The notes beneath the pieces were generated by a model, which was given only the letters and a program-made list of their open reading frames with translations, did not search any database and was not told the origin of the DNA. Positions 1-8,349 of a stretch of 39,793 nt of DNA are shown here, piece after piece. The stretch spans positions 1-39,793 of the forward strand of contig DJJR01000027.1 in NCBI GenBank assembly GCA_002434245.1. The letters are read 5' to 3'. The stretch's first letter is position 1; the number at the start of each line of letters is the position of its first letter. The position numbers and the translations under genes were made by a program. This stretch comes from Pelosinus fermentans. Lineage in GTDB: Bacteria > Bacillota > Negativicutes > DSM-13327.

Positions 1-21
1 ATGGCAGTGCCCCACGACATA
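1..21 (+). repeat. 21-bp direct repeat, left copy
   Basis: The first 21 bases are identical to 33235-33255, in the same orientation. The inverted form also occurs at about 33002-33022. The core is GGCAGTGCCCCACGACA, ending in ACA like a Tn7-type terminus. Because it starts at base 1, the repeat may extend to the left. Together with the copy at guaA it brackets the 33 kb accessory island. Confidence 0.75.
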
Positions 22-160
22 GTATCCTCGACCTTGTTACACTTATTATAGCTACCAACTCTACAAATCGCAAGAGCGGCTAACTGAATACCACTCCGAC
101 TTATACATTCAATCATGAAAATAAATCTCCATAAACACTGATACACAAAAATTTGCTTAT

Positions 161-230
161 TAACGGCAAACTTCTATCCTTTTAATATTCAAACAACACC
201 AAACGAGTTCAGAACGACAATTTATACTCA
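161..230. repeat. Diverged 70-bp repeat, copy A (downstream of TIR gene)
   Basis: This stretch aligns by eye with 5133-5201. Shared blocks are CGCAAAC/CGGCAAAC, TTTAATAT.CAAACAA and TATACTCA. Copy A runs up to the stop codon of the TIR gene and copy B up to the stop region of the FtsK/HerA-like gene. The two cargo genes therefore share a 3' flank, suggesting they entered or were swapped at a common boundary. Confidence 0.45.
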
Positions 231-232
231 GT

Positions 233-928
233 TTACGCAGCAACCAATTCTGCTATTTTATCCGCAACATCTTCCATTGAGTCATCAATAGTATTTAAGC
301 CACTTCGTGAGCCAAGCAACGGACTAACTTCACGTAAATCCTCAAAAGTCGTGTTATGTACAATAGGGATAAGTAAATCACGAGCTAGCAAAGCTGAAAG
401 CTCTTTATCTGCTATTCCTTCTCCCTGAACACGCTTAAGGAATGAAGGCGTAACCAATACAATACCGACACGAGATTTTGCCAACCCTTTATCAATTTCC
501 CGAAGTAAAGATGAACCTAAAAGAACATCCTTTTCGCTAAACCAAACAGTTACGCCTTTTGATTCAAGTAAATCATTTAGTTCTTTAGCTTCGGTTTTAC
601 GATCATCCCATGCATGACAAAGAAAAACATCTCGTAAATCTGGTAATTCTGAACGCTTCTCAACATTTTCACGCACAGGAGTAAGTGTTCGTATTTCCGC
701 AGGAGTATATAAAATAGTAGAACCAGCTGGAGACCACCGTGCTTTCGTCTTAGTTTGCCCACTACCACTATTACTTCCACTACTGGTAGAACTGTTTGAT
801 GATGAAGGATATGAAGGATATGAGGGATATGAATTGTAACTTCTATAACTACTACCTCCACATGCTGGGCAGTTTGCCCTTCCACTTGCCGTGCGATGAC
901 CATGAACTGGTGCCGTACATCTTGCCAT
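233..928 (-). CDS. TIR-domain protein with Cys/His-rich N-terminus
   Basis: 231 aa. Residues about 97-228 form a TIR domain: the VFLCHAWDDR strand, the VTVWFSEKDVLLGSSL segment, the VGIVLVTPSF strand, and ADKEL with Glu176 at the position of the catalytic Glu of NAD-cleaving TIRs. The N-terminus carries C4, H9, H11, C20 and C23, a possible small zinc site, then a Ser/Tyr/Pro/Gly-rich linker (about 25-60) with a 9-bp tandem repeat encoding SYP units. I chose the ATG at 928 because AGGAGG lies 9 nt upstream; an earlier in-frame ATG at 970 has no such site. It lies 255 nt downstream of the ABC-3C operon on the same strand. A role in phage defence by NAD+ depletion is inferred from the family and context. 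Confidence 0.85.
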   Translation of the reverse strand: MARCTAPVHGHRTASGRANCPACGGSSYRSYNSYPSYPSYPSSSNSSTSSGSNSGSGQTKTKARWSPAGSTILYTPAEIRTLTPVRENVEKRSELPDLRDVFLCHAWDDRKTEAKELNDLLESKGVTVWFSEKDVLLGSSLLREIDKGLAKSRVGIVLVTPSFLKRVQGEGIADKELSALLARDLLIPIVHNTTFEDLREVSPLLGSRSGLNTIDDSMEDVADKIAELVAA

Positions 929-1183
929 AGTATTACTCCTCCTAATATTTATTGAAGAAAATTTATCCATCGGTGTTTTATTGAAACATTCATCTAAGTC
1001 TATTAAGGTAAATATTTATTTTCTTTACTAATGTTTACTAACTGCAGATTTTATAAATACTCCCCTATTCCACAATCAAATTATATTCTGCAGAATGAAG
1101 GACTATTTTTTCTACATGAACACCTTATTACACCAATCATTAGCTACCAGTCGTGCAATTTACAAGGGAGCCGGGCAGAATGT

Positions 1184-3043
1184 TTAATTAGGAATAAATC
1201 CTGTGCGATCAAGATCCAGATTACCCGTAAAATGGTGATATGTAATTCCATGCAAATCTTCAGGAGGTGTTTCATTGTCAAATACTATAATTTGATAATC
1301 AGTTGAATATTTAGCTAAATTATTAAAAAATGAATCCTTTACACTTTTACTAACTTCTTCATTTTTTTCATTATTGCGCTTATCCTTTTCTTTATAGGTA
1401 GTAAGTGGGGAATCTAAGACCACAAATCCGGGATGTGGAAGATTATTTTGTTTACAATATAACAATATTGCAATTATAAAAGAAGAATTTATAATTGCTC
1501 TTGCGCCTTTACCATAAGAGGCTTTGGTTTTACTTTTCACAATTACATCATTATCTTTTTTATTAAAATAAACTGTATCTTCGTGACTAATATCAATAAA
1601 ATTCCAATTTTCAAGTAACCCTTGAATAATTTTGCAAAACTCTTCCATAAGTTCATCTGATAATTTTTTTACTTCCACTTTATTAGATGTGGCCTTAGTG
1701 TTATCAATCCTTTCATTAAGCTCCTGAATACGGCTCTTTGTATCATATAGTTTCTTTTTATTGTTTTGAATAGCAATCATTTTATCTCGAATTTTTTGAT
1801 AATGCTCATGTTCTACTAACGCTTTTGAAATCTGTCTTGTCTGGTTCTCCAATTCGCTTTCAATAGACTTAATATTTTCCTGCTGTTTTACAATAATTTT
1901 TCCAGTTTCTAGTAAATCCTTTTCAAAATCGTCTATAGTTCCTTGTAAATCAATCAAGTGTGCATTCAGCTTTGCTTTTTCCTTATCTATTGCAATAAAA
2001 TACATTTCCTTTTTTTCTTCAGAAGATTTCATAGCAGTATGGCATATAGGACACTTAACATCAGCTAGTTGTCCAGTATAATCATGTGACTGCTCGATAA
2101 ATCCTAATCGTTCAATATCTGACTGATAATTTTTCTTTAAAAGTTTAAATTTTGATAGATTATCTGTAATTCTACCTCGTTCTCTCATTATTAGACCGAG
2201 TTGTGCTATGCTTTTTTCACGGTCTTTCTCAAACTCTTCTACAGCAATACGTTGCTGTTTTATCGAATTCTCAATACTTTCTATTACCTCAGATACCTGC
2301 CTCGGGGCATAATCATCTAGTGTGCTCTCTGCCTCTGTAATTTCTTTTTGCAAAGCATTAAAAATTAAGATTAGCTCATCAATTGCCCCCTTAATTTGTG
2401 CTTTTTTCACCTCAATACTTTCTTCTTTAATATATTTTTCATAATCAAGACCAGACAATACAGTAAAGAAAGATGCAACTTCAGCTGTCGAGTTTTTATC
2501 TCGTTTCGTATCTCCCATAAAAATAGGCGAATTCTTTTGAACAATTCGAGTCTCATTCATCATCATTAAGTAAATAAACTTTCTAAATGTAAAGACTCCT
2601 GTTTCTCCCTTCGAAGAATTCCGTAGTATGTTTCTGTAGGAGCATTTGCATAGCGATAATAATTTAGATGATAAACTATTTTTTGCTTTCGAATCACATG
2701 ATAATATTTCGAAACTCGCATTATCTAAATGATCTATATCAGCATAAAAGCAACAAATATCATTCTTTTGACTTTCCAGCAAGCTTCTCTTCAAAGTTAG
2801 ACTTTGTCTTGCAAATTTATCAAAAATCTCTAATAATACCCATTCATATCCCCTTGCCTCATTAGGTATCTCTGGGATATCAGAAGCTCCCAAAACATAA
2901 TTGATACATTCATACGCGAAAGATTTTCCAGTATCTGAGGCACCTGCAATGACATTTAGACCTGTATCAAAATTTAAAAAAGCATCTGCTTTTCCAACCC
3001 CTTGTAAAAGCAACTTTTTTATTTCAAATCCTACTCTTTCCAC
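1184..3043 (-). CDS. Rad50/SMC-like ATPase of an ABC-3C-type system
   Basis: About 619 aa. The N-terminal Walker A is GASDTGKS (about residues 34-41). Long charged coiled-coil arms flank a CPIC zinc-hook motif near the middle. The C-terminal lobe has GKGARAI in the signature region and FVVLDSPLTTY as Walker B and D-loop. This is the RecF/RecN/Rad50 type of ABC ATPase seen in three-component conflict systems. I prefer the GTG at 3043, which follows the stop of the upstream gene by 1 nt with AGGGG 9 nt before it. An in-frame ATG at 3097 would add 18 residues that look non-native and overlap the upstream gene. Likely role: a DNA or invader sensor that controls the nuclease encoded two genes upstream. 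Confidence 0.85.
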   Translation of the reverse strand: MERVGFEIKKLLLQGVGKADAFLNFDTGLNVIAGASDTGKSFAYECINYVLGASDIPEIPNEARGYEWVLLEIFDKFARQSLTLKRSLLESQKNDICCFYADIDHLDNASFEILSCDSKAKNSLSSKLLSLCKCSYRNILRNSSKGETGVFTFRKFIYLMMMNETRIVQKNSPIFMGDTKRDKNSTAEVASFFTVLSGLDYEKYIKEESIEVKKAQIKGAIDELILIFNALQKEITEAESTLDDYAPRQVSEVIESIENSIKQQRIAVEEFEKDREKSIAQLGLIMRERGRITDNLSKFKLLKKNYQSDIERLGFIEQSHDYTGQLADVKCPICHTAMKSSEEKKEMYFIAIDKEKAKLNAHLIDLQGTIDDFEKDLLETGKIIVKQQENIKSIESELENQTRQISKALVEHEHYQKIRDKMIAIQNNKKKLYDTKSRIQELNERIDNTKATSNKVEVKKLSDELMEEFCKIIQGLLENWNFIDISHEDTVYFNKKDNDVIVKSKTKASYGKGARAIINSSFIIAILLYCKQNNLPHPGFVVLDSPLTTYKEKDKRNNEKNEEVSKSVKDSFFNNLAKYSTDYQIIVFDNETPPEDLHGITYHHFTGNLDLDRTGFIPN

Positions 3044-3044
3044 C

Positions 3045-3527
3045 TTAATCAACCCCTGAAAAGATATTATCTTCGAATTCGCCTGCCCATTTTCCAATAT
3101 TTTTGTCTACATATTTATATATCTGCTTATCCGTTTGATTTAAAAAAAATTCATTGACCATGATAATATTCCTCTTTAGTTGTTCAACATAGGCATTTGC
3201 AAAAAGTGATATAAAGTGGTGTGTTAAATGATTACTTTGATAATATATTCCTGTCTTTGTATATCTTACTTCAACTAAACCTTTGGCAATTATCAAATTT
3301 AGCCCTTTATTAATCAAACTTCTTTTTATGGCTATTTCTGATGAGTGATTAGGATTATCCGGATGTAAGCTTTCTTGTGTTTTATCCAAATCTCTTAAAT
3401 GTAGAGAAAAATAATCATAGTACATTATTCTTTGAAAACTCATTCTTTTTTGACAAGCGTCTAAAATAAATAAAATTCTTACTCCAACTTCTTCTGGTGA
3501 GTTAAATATCGGTATTTTCCTGATCAT
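3045..3527 (-). CDS. ABC-3C middle component (MC2-like)
   Basis: 160 aa. It begins with IPIFNSPEEVGVRILFILDACQ and contains DYFSLHLRDLDKTQESLHPDNP and KRSLINKGLNLIIAKGLVEVRYTKTGIYY. This is the layout I associate with the ABC-3C middle component 2 family, a winged-helix-like adaptor. It starts within the last 26 nt of the nuclease gene and ends 1 nt before the ATPase GTG, so the three genes are translationally coupled. The ATG at 3527 has GAGGTG 8 nt upstream; a TTG at 3533 is too close to that site. The family call is from memory of motif order. Probable role: a bridge between ATPase and effector. Confidence 0.7.
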   Translation of the reverse strand: MIRKIPIFNSPEEVGVRILFILDACQKRMSFQRIMYYDYFSLHLRDLDKTQESLHPDNPNHSSEIAIKRSLINKGLNLIIAKGLVEVRYTKTGIYYQSNHLTHHFISLFANAYVEQLKRNIIMVNEFFLNQTDKQIYKYVDKNIGKWAGEFEDNIFSGVD

Positions 3528-4605
3528 TATCAACCCACCTCATTTCCCCATCATTTACCAGATCATGGCACATACCACTTTTCTCCAAAATATTTATATC
3601 GCCTAGTTCCGATGTCTTTATCGATAATGCCTGTGCTCGCTCTATGGTGGAATTTACTCTATCCAAATCCTCCTGAAACCTTGCCTCACAAGTATCAATA
3701 ACTCCATGATAAATCTGATTTTTCAGATCATCATACACTTCGTCATTAATAAACTCATCTCGAGTAAAGCGTTTCAAAGCTCGTGCATTATGGAAGCTCT
3801 CTCTTTGACGTTTAAAATGCCCATGCAACTTTTTGACTTTTTTAAGTGTTTCAATATCTCTAATTTCTTTCTTTTCATGCTGGGAGTACGTTTGCATCAA
3901 CTGACACACATATTCCATAGTTACTTCATCAGGTCCGAGTTCCTCCTGTGGCTTTCGCACACGAGGTCTCTGCCGTAATCCACCGCCAAAATGATATTTA
4001 TACCATCTTGTTGTAGCAAACTGTTCCAACAAAGTCTGTGGTGAAACTTCAGAGACTATACCAAAGTCAAAATTAGTTACATACTCTTTCAATTGATCCG
4101 ACAAAGGCAATCCATCAGCTCTTATTTTCTTTTTGGGCTTACAGTACTTATCCCATGTCTGTATTAATTGCATATTTATCGTTTCAGGATGCTCTATTAG
4201 TTCTCTTAAATCCTGACCAATACCATTACTAGCAACAATAAAATATTTTCTCGGCTTATTATACTTCCCAATCATGGTATAATAACAAAGTTTTCCAAAC
4301 TCAGACATATACACCGAAGGCGATAATGGCTCTTTATAGCGTTTGCATTGAAAAATATCAAATGTCTGCAGTGTTTCATCCAAATAAGCTACAATATCTC
4401 TACCTGAATCTTTTGATCCTCCCATTTGCACTACATTTTTATAATGCTCACTATTAGCCAAATAACCAGAAGCCCATTGACAGACAACATCTTCAAATTC
4501 TCCAGCTTCTATAGTACGCAATCGTACTAAGGGATTAATTGATACATCAAAAATACGGCTAGTATCTTGAGGTGATCCAATTGCAGGTAATGGAATTACT
4601 TGCAT
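3502..4605 (-). CDS. PD-(D/E)XK nuclease fused to ABC-3C C-terminal region (effector)
   Basis: 367 aa. The N-terminal third has a restriction-endonuclease-like core: E36/E38 on the first helix, GRDI with D70, then FQCKRY with Q86 and K88, the D-(Q)xK form used by Mrr-type nucleases. The remainder (about 180-367) is helical and highly charged, consistent with the region that binds the other ABC-3C subunits. The ATG at 4605 has AAGGAG 7 nt upstream; the in-frame ATG at 4635 is part of that ribosome binding site. It is the first gene of the operon. By family logic it would cut DNA when the ATPase senses an invader; the target is unknown. Confidence 0.75.
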   Translation of the reverse strand: MQVIPLPAIGSPQDTSRIFDVSINPLVRLRTIEAGEFEDVVCQWASGYLANSEHYKNVVQMGGSKDSGRDIVAYLDETLQTFDIFQCKRYKEPLSPSVYMSEFGKLCYYTMIGKYNKPRKYFIVASNGIGQDLRELIEHPETINMQLIQTWDKYCKPKKKIRADGLPLSDQLKEYVTNFDFGIVSEVSPQTLLEQFATTRWYKYHFGGGLRQRPRVRKPQEELGPDEVTMEYVCQLMQTYSQHEKKEIRDIETLKKVKKLHGHFKRQRESFHNARALKRFTRDEFINDEVYDDLKNQIYHGVIDTCEARFQEDLDRVNSTIERAQALSIKTSELGDINILEKSGMCHDLVNDGEMRWVDNDQENTDI

Positions 4606-4788
4606 ATAAATTCTCCTTTCCATTAAAATTGATAATGCCTTCAACTCCCTCAATTGCTACTTAGCACCTGTGTCCAACGGTATATTATTCAAGCTATGTA
4701 TAATATCATTCAGTAAAGTTCCTCTAATTGCATAACTGGACTCCATACCAATTATACTTTATTTCTAATTCAAATAATTTATCATTTT

Positions 4789-4816
4789 AAAACCACTCAT
4801 TTTAATGGGGTGGTTT
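4789..4816. terminator. Bidirectional hairpin terminator
   Basis: AAAACCACTCAT and ATGGGGTGGTTTTT form a stem with a TTTA loop, followed by a T run on both strands. It would isolate the ABC-3C operon from transcription coming from the FtsK/HerA-like gene. Confidence 0.6.
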
Positions 4817-4879
4817 TTCTTATTTTATCATAAAGCAAATTTTCCCACAATTAAAGCATAAATTAAGAGAAATAAGCTA

Positions 4880-4965
4880 TTTCAAAAAATTAATATTTTT
4901 AATTGATTTATCACTCTTATACAAGCATGGAATGATTTACAGTAGGTGTAGTATCTGTTTAGCAA
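4880..4965 (-). pseudogene. Relic of a tnsD 3' end
   Basis: Read on the minus strand, this stretch matches the 3' end of the intact tnsD gene and its flank (27866-27947). Both contain ACAGATACTACACCT, then CTGTAAAT, then TTGTATAAGA. Identity over about 85 nt is roughly three quarters by eye. The rest of that tnsD is absent. It marks an older or sister Tn7-like element whose transposition genes were lost. Confidence 0.65.
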
Positions 4966-5003
4966 GCCCCCTACTCCCCATCTGGTTTGATGAAAAGTAA
5001 TAA

Positions 5004-5050
5004 AGCTAACAAGAAGGTAGCGCACTTCAGTGCCTACCTGCTTATTAGCT
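5004..5050. terminator. Long hairpin, terminator-like
   Basis: AGCTAA-CAAG-AAGGTAG on the left arm pairs with CTACCT-GCTT-ATTAGCT on the right, closing around GCACTTCAGTGC. The stem is nearly continuous over 47 nt. It lies downstream of the FtsK/HerA-like gene (minus strand) and probably ends its transcript, though no long T run follows. Confidence 0.5.
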
Positions 5051-5132
5051 GTCGGAAAATTTATTCAACTATTAACAATATAATATATAGTAACTAATAA
5101 TAGAAAGTTAAACAATAGATCTATGAAGCGAT

Positions 5133-5201
5133 TAAACGCAAACCTCTACACTTTAATATCCAAACAAACGAAAAAAAGTTTGGAACAATGATCTATACTC
5201 A
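5133..5201. repeat. Diverged 70-bp repeat, copy B (downstream of FtsK/HerA-like gene)
   Basis: Partner of 161-230. It lies just before the stop of the 946-aa translocase gene in the same relative position as copy A to the TIR gene. Confidence 0.45.
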
Positions 5202-5219
5202 TTTCATGGTTTCTATATG

Positions 5220-8060
5220 CTAGTCATATGTTGTATCCGACTGCACATTGGCTATACCTGATCTTTGATTCAAAGCATTTTTAACGTCATCCTCAGTATA
5301 ACCACATCCCATTAAAAGCCCCATTACCTTGACTGGTATATCATCCATGCTTTTAGGAATAACGGTTCTTGGAAGCTTCGATCCTTTTTTTTGATTAGTC
5401 ACAAGATTAGCGGCTTCAAGTTCACTTAGAAACACTTTGGCCTTATTATATCCCATCTCAAAATGATCCTTGATTTGATTATTCGAAATCTTATCCTGAC
5501 CAAGCAACCAAATAACAAGTTTAGCCAATACCTCCTCATGAGTATCTTGATGATTTGAGGATTCAGCCTGAGGTATGACTTTATTTACTCCAGGCAACAC
5601 TATCGGTTCAAATTTTACTTCATTATATTCTATTTCTCCATCTGCGTAATCAAATGTCATATCATCAAGCATATCCATTATTTCTTGCGGAGGCATAAAT
5701 GCACCTTGCAATCTTAACAGACCTTCATGCTGCTCGCTTTTAAAATACATAGATCCTTTGCCTGATAGATGTCTAGCCTCCGGCGAATCTATTATGGTCC
5801 GTGAATCAAATGGGTTAGTACATCTAAACGCAATACCAGCTAAATTTGTCATTTTAATTTCTATATTGCCTTTACTCGCATCCTGCGCTGTTAAGATTAA
5901 ATGTATTTTTATTTTTCTGGCGCGTTCTAACAAGTCTGCCAACAACCGATACGACAGTTTGTTCTCTTTTCCCGCCGTCAATTTCCTGATAAACGTTGGA
6001 AATTCATCTATAACGCAGATAATGGATGGCCATTTTTCAACTACTTTATCACGTTTCCTTTCGTCAAAAGAATCCAACTCTGCTAAACGTTCCTCCATTA
6101 TAGAACGTAATGCCATTATACATTGACGACCATTTTCAATTTCACTTACCGTTATAACTGGCCATAACATATGCGGAGTATCTTTAAACATTTTTAATCT
6201 TGATGCGCCAAAATCTAAAAGCAATAATTTAACCTTGTTAGCACTTTGCTTACAAACAATGCTCATCAACAAACTGTGTAATGCACTGGATTTGCCCGAC
6301 CCAGTTGTTCCTCCAATTAACAGATGGGGGAACTCTGCTATATCAGTAATAACCATTTCACCCATCATATCATAGCCTACCGCATATGGAAGATTCATTT
6401 TGCTTTCGTTGAATTTTGGACTTTCTAAAATCTTAAGGAGACTGTTTTCCTCAAGTTCTTTCTCAGAAGCAATTATTTTTATTGAAGAATGACTTTTATC
6501 GATTTTTAAAAATGCCATATCCAATAAACGCCTAACCGAGTCCGCATGGCGACTAATTAAGTTCCCGTCTGTTCCCGGCATCAATTTAATGTTAAACACA
6601 TACCGGTCAGCTTTAAATTCTACATCTGGCATTATTCTTAAAGAAACGCCATAGCTTTGATAATATTTGACAAGTTTTTTTGCATATTCCTCGCCCTTTT
6701 TCTTTATCCATTTTGCTTTCGTAGAATCAAGACTGGGATCGTTTGTGACAACCATCAATGTTAAAGGCAATGTAGGTGAATAGGTGTTATGCAATTTAAA
6801 TAGTATTTCTGTCACCGAATTCACTATTTCATTTACTAATTTTGCTTTATTGTGCGCCGCAAAATTATTTCTGTATGCGAATTCTGTTCTATCATTTAGT
6901 TTTATGGATTTCTTAAAAACCTCCATGTATCTTGACAAAAAATAAGTAAGAATTCCAATGTTTCCTACATCGTTTTGGGTCAGCCCTGTATTTTCCCGGT
7001 GTTCCTTTCGTATGCGATCGATGTGTCGAGAAATATCATCAAAAAAAGGACTCTTATCTTTGTTTGTGCGGATTTTCAGTTCTGCTGTTGGTTTTATCTG
7101 AAAAAAATAATCTTTTGCATTTAAAACAAGCTCAAGTGCCCATGAAGCAAGTCGTTGCTTATTTTTTTGAAGTATCTCCAAATATTCCTCGTCAACATCT
7201 AAACCACTTAAATCAATACTAAAGACATTTTTAAACTGAGAGCAGATACTTGGGCATATAAATATAGGCAATACATTGAATCTGTCCTTGATATCAAGGC
7301 TTCTCGTCTTTCCTGGAATATTGGCAATTTCCCTAAGCAATGCGCTGTAAAATTTCTCATTCTCGTAGCCGTCTATAACGACGGGGACATCACGGTTACA
7401 CACCAAAGTATCCAATATTTTATCTGCAGACTGTGATGGAAATACTGTTATGTAATCATAGTCACAATATCCATAATCAAAATCCATGCTGCAATGCTCA
7501 ATTAGGTTCGTATTTACATCGCAGATACCCACTATTTCATGTATCAACCTGTATGCATTCGAGTTCCGTTCACATGCAATTTGTAAGAAATATGGCATAC
7601 GAAGATGGTCATCATTTAACTTACTACTAAACAAGGCAGCAAGACAGTATCCGAAAAGATAAGTTGTGATGCCACCATAATTCTCATTTAAAAAAATCAA
7701 ATCAATAGCCTCAAAAGCATCTGATGTTGCTTCCCCTGTATTGTCGATCCTGTAATTTCGTTTGCAATGATGATTTTTACAGAGGCATTGGTTGTTAAGT
7801 CGGTACGTACCTTCCTGCCATCCATAATGAGCATATTCCATGTAGGAAAGAATTTTGTACAAACCATCTCGATTCCTTAGTTTTAGAAGTTCTAAAAGTA
7901 TCTTTACTTTTTCTATATTCCAATTGAAACCGGTGTTGCTTGAAATATATTTTTCTAGTTCCCCCAGACGTTCATTGTCCCTAAGTTCCCAAAGAAACTC
8001 CCCAAAGGTTTCACTTATAAACTTGAAATCATCAACCCTAAGTTTAGTAAAATTTGGCAT
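5220..8060 (-). CDS. FtsK/HerA-like DNA translocase ATPase with unusual N-terminal half
   Basis: 946 aa. The C-terminal half is an FtsK/SpoIIIE-type motor: Walker A GGTTGSGKSS near residue 585, Walker B SIICVIDEFPTF near 682, then LLERARKIKIHLILTAQD. Residues about 860-910 resemble a winged helix (ISNNQIKDHFEMGYNKAKVF), like FtsK gamma. The N-terminal 500 residues match nothing I recognise; they include CLCKNHHC near residue 92, a possible zinc site. There are no obvious membrane segments, unlike chromosomal FtsK. The ATG has GGAGGAG 5 nt upstream. It is monocistronic, between relics. It could be a single-gene defence protein or the translocase of an integrative element; no relaxase is nearby. 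Confidence 0.75.
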   Translation of the reverse strand: MPNFTKLRVDDFKFISETFGEFLWELRDNERLGELEKYISSNTGFNWNIEKVKILLELLKLRNRDGLYKILSYMEYAHYGWQEGTYRLNNQCLCKNHHCKRNYRIDNTGEATSDAFEAIDLIFLNENYGGITTYLFGYCLAALFSSKLNDDHLRMPYFLQIACERNSNAYRLIHEIVGICDVNTNLIEHCSMDFDYGYCDYDYITVFPSQSADKILDTLVCNRDVPVVIDGYENEKFYSALLREIANIPGKTRSLDIKDRFNVLPIFICPSICSQFKNVFSIDLSGLDVDEEYLEILQKNKQRLASWALELVLNAKDYFFQIKPTAELKIRTNKDKSPFFDDISRHIDRIRKEHRENTGLTQNDVGNIGILTYFLSRYMEVFKKSIKLNDRTEFAYRNNFAAHNKAKLVNEIVNSVTEILFKLHNTYSPTLPLTLMVVTNDPSLDSTKAKWIKKKGEEYAKKLVKYYQSYGVSLRIMPDVEFKADRYVFNIKLMPGTDGNLISRHADSVRRLLDMAFLKIDKSHSSIKIIASEKELEENSLLKILESPKFNESKMNLPYAVGYDMMGEMVITDIAEFPHLLIGGTTGSGKSSALHSLLMSIVCKQSANKVKLLLLDFGASRLKMFKDTPHMLWPVITVSEIENGRQCIMALRSIMEERLAELDSFDERKRDKVVEKWPSIICVIDEFPTFIRKLTAGKENKLSYRLLADLLERARKIKIHLILTAQDASKGNIEIKMTNLAGIAFRCTNPFDSRTIIDSPEARHLSGKGSMYFKSEQHEGLLRLQGAFMPPQEIMDMLDDMTFDYADGEIEYNEVKFEPIVLPGVNKVIPQAESSNHQDTHEEVLAKLVIWLLGQDKISNNQIKDHFEMGYNKAKVFLSELEAANLVTNQKKGSKLPRTVIPKSMDDIPVKVMGLLMGCGYTEDDVKNALNQRSGIANVQSDTTYD

Positions 8061-8079
8061 AAGGCTCCTCCATTTTACT

Positions 8080-8200
8080 TATCTTATCTTCTTATCTTTT
8101 AAATTTTATAATAATTTCGTTAATTATATCATTAATTTATTTTGAAATATACTATTTATATTGAGAGAATAAGAGAATAAGAGAATAAGAGAATAAGATA
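8080..8200. repeat. Iteron-like tandem and inverted repeats upstream of the translocase gene
   Basis: Four exact 8-bp units, GAGAATAA, run from 8165 to 8196 and end in GATAAG. About 70 nt away, at about 8080-8098, imperfect CTTATCTT units appear in opposite orientation. The arrangement sits directly over the promoter region of the 5220-8060 gene. It could be an operator for autoregulation or a replication-type iteron array. Confidence 0.7.
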
Positions 8201-8245
8201 AGTCATCTAGTAAGATAATATTAATTTTTTTAGCACGACACCATA

Positions 8246-8283
8246 CAGTCCCCGTGCCGTGATTGGCACGAGGACTTATTTTA
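8246..8283 (+). terminator. Hairpin with T-rich tail
   Basis: AGTCCcCGTGCC and GGCACGaGGACT form a 12-bp stem with one mismatch around GTGATT, followed by TATTTTATT on the plus strand. No intact plus-strand gene precedes it, so it may be a terminator left by a lost gene or a transposon-end hairpin. Confidence 0.45.
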
Positions 8284-8349
8284 TTGGGAAGGTTTTAAAA
8301 AATGTTAAAAGTAAGACAGTGGGTGCATCGACGGAATGACTATTACGCC

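Larger units (their letters stand above)
4606..5219. other. Intergenic junction with relics and hairpins
   Basis: No intact gene in 614 nt. It holds a bidirectional hairpin (4789-4816), a tnsD 3'-end relic (4880-4965), a long hairpin (5004-5050) and repeat copy B (5133-5201). The sequence looks like a recombination scar between the defence cargo and the FtsK/HerA-like gene. Confidence 0.6.

Noticed and set aside
1031..1306. Plus-strand open frame of 91 codons
   Set aside because: It overlaps the end of the Rad50-like ATPase gene, lacks a ribosome binding site and has no recognisable domain; a shadow frame.
8165..8196. CRISPR-like array
   Set aside because: The units are 8 bp with no spacers between them; a tandem repeat, not a CRISPR. 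No cas genes are present, and the Cas4-like nuclease at 18705 belongs to a recombination operon.
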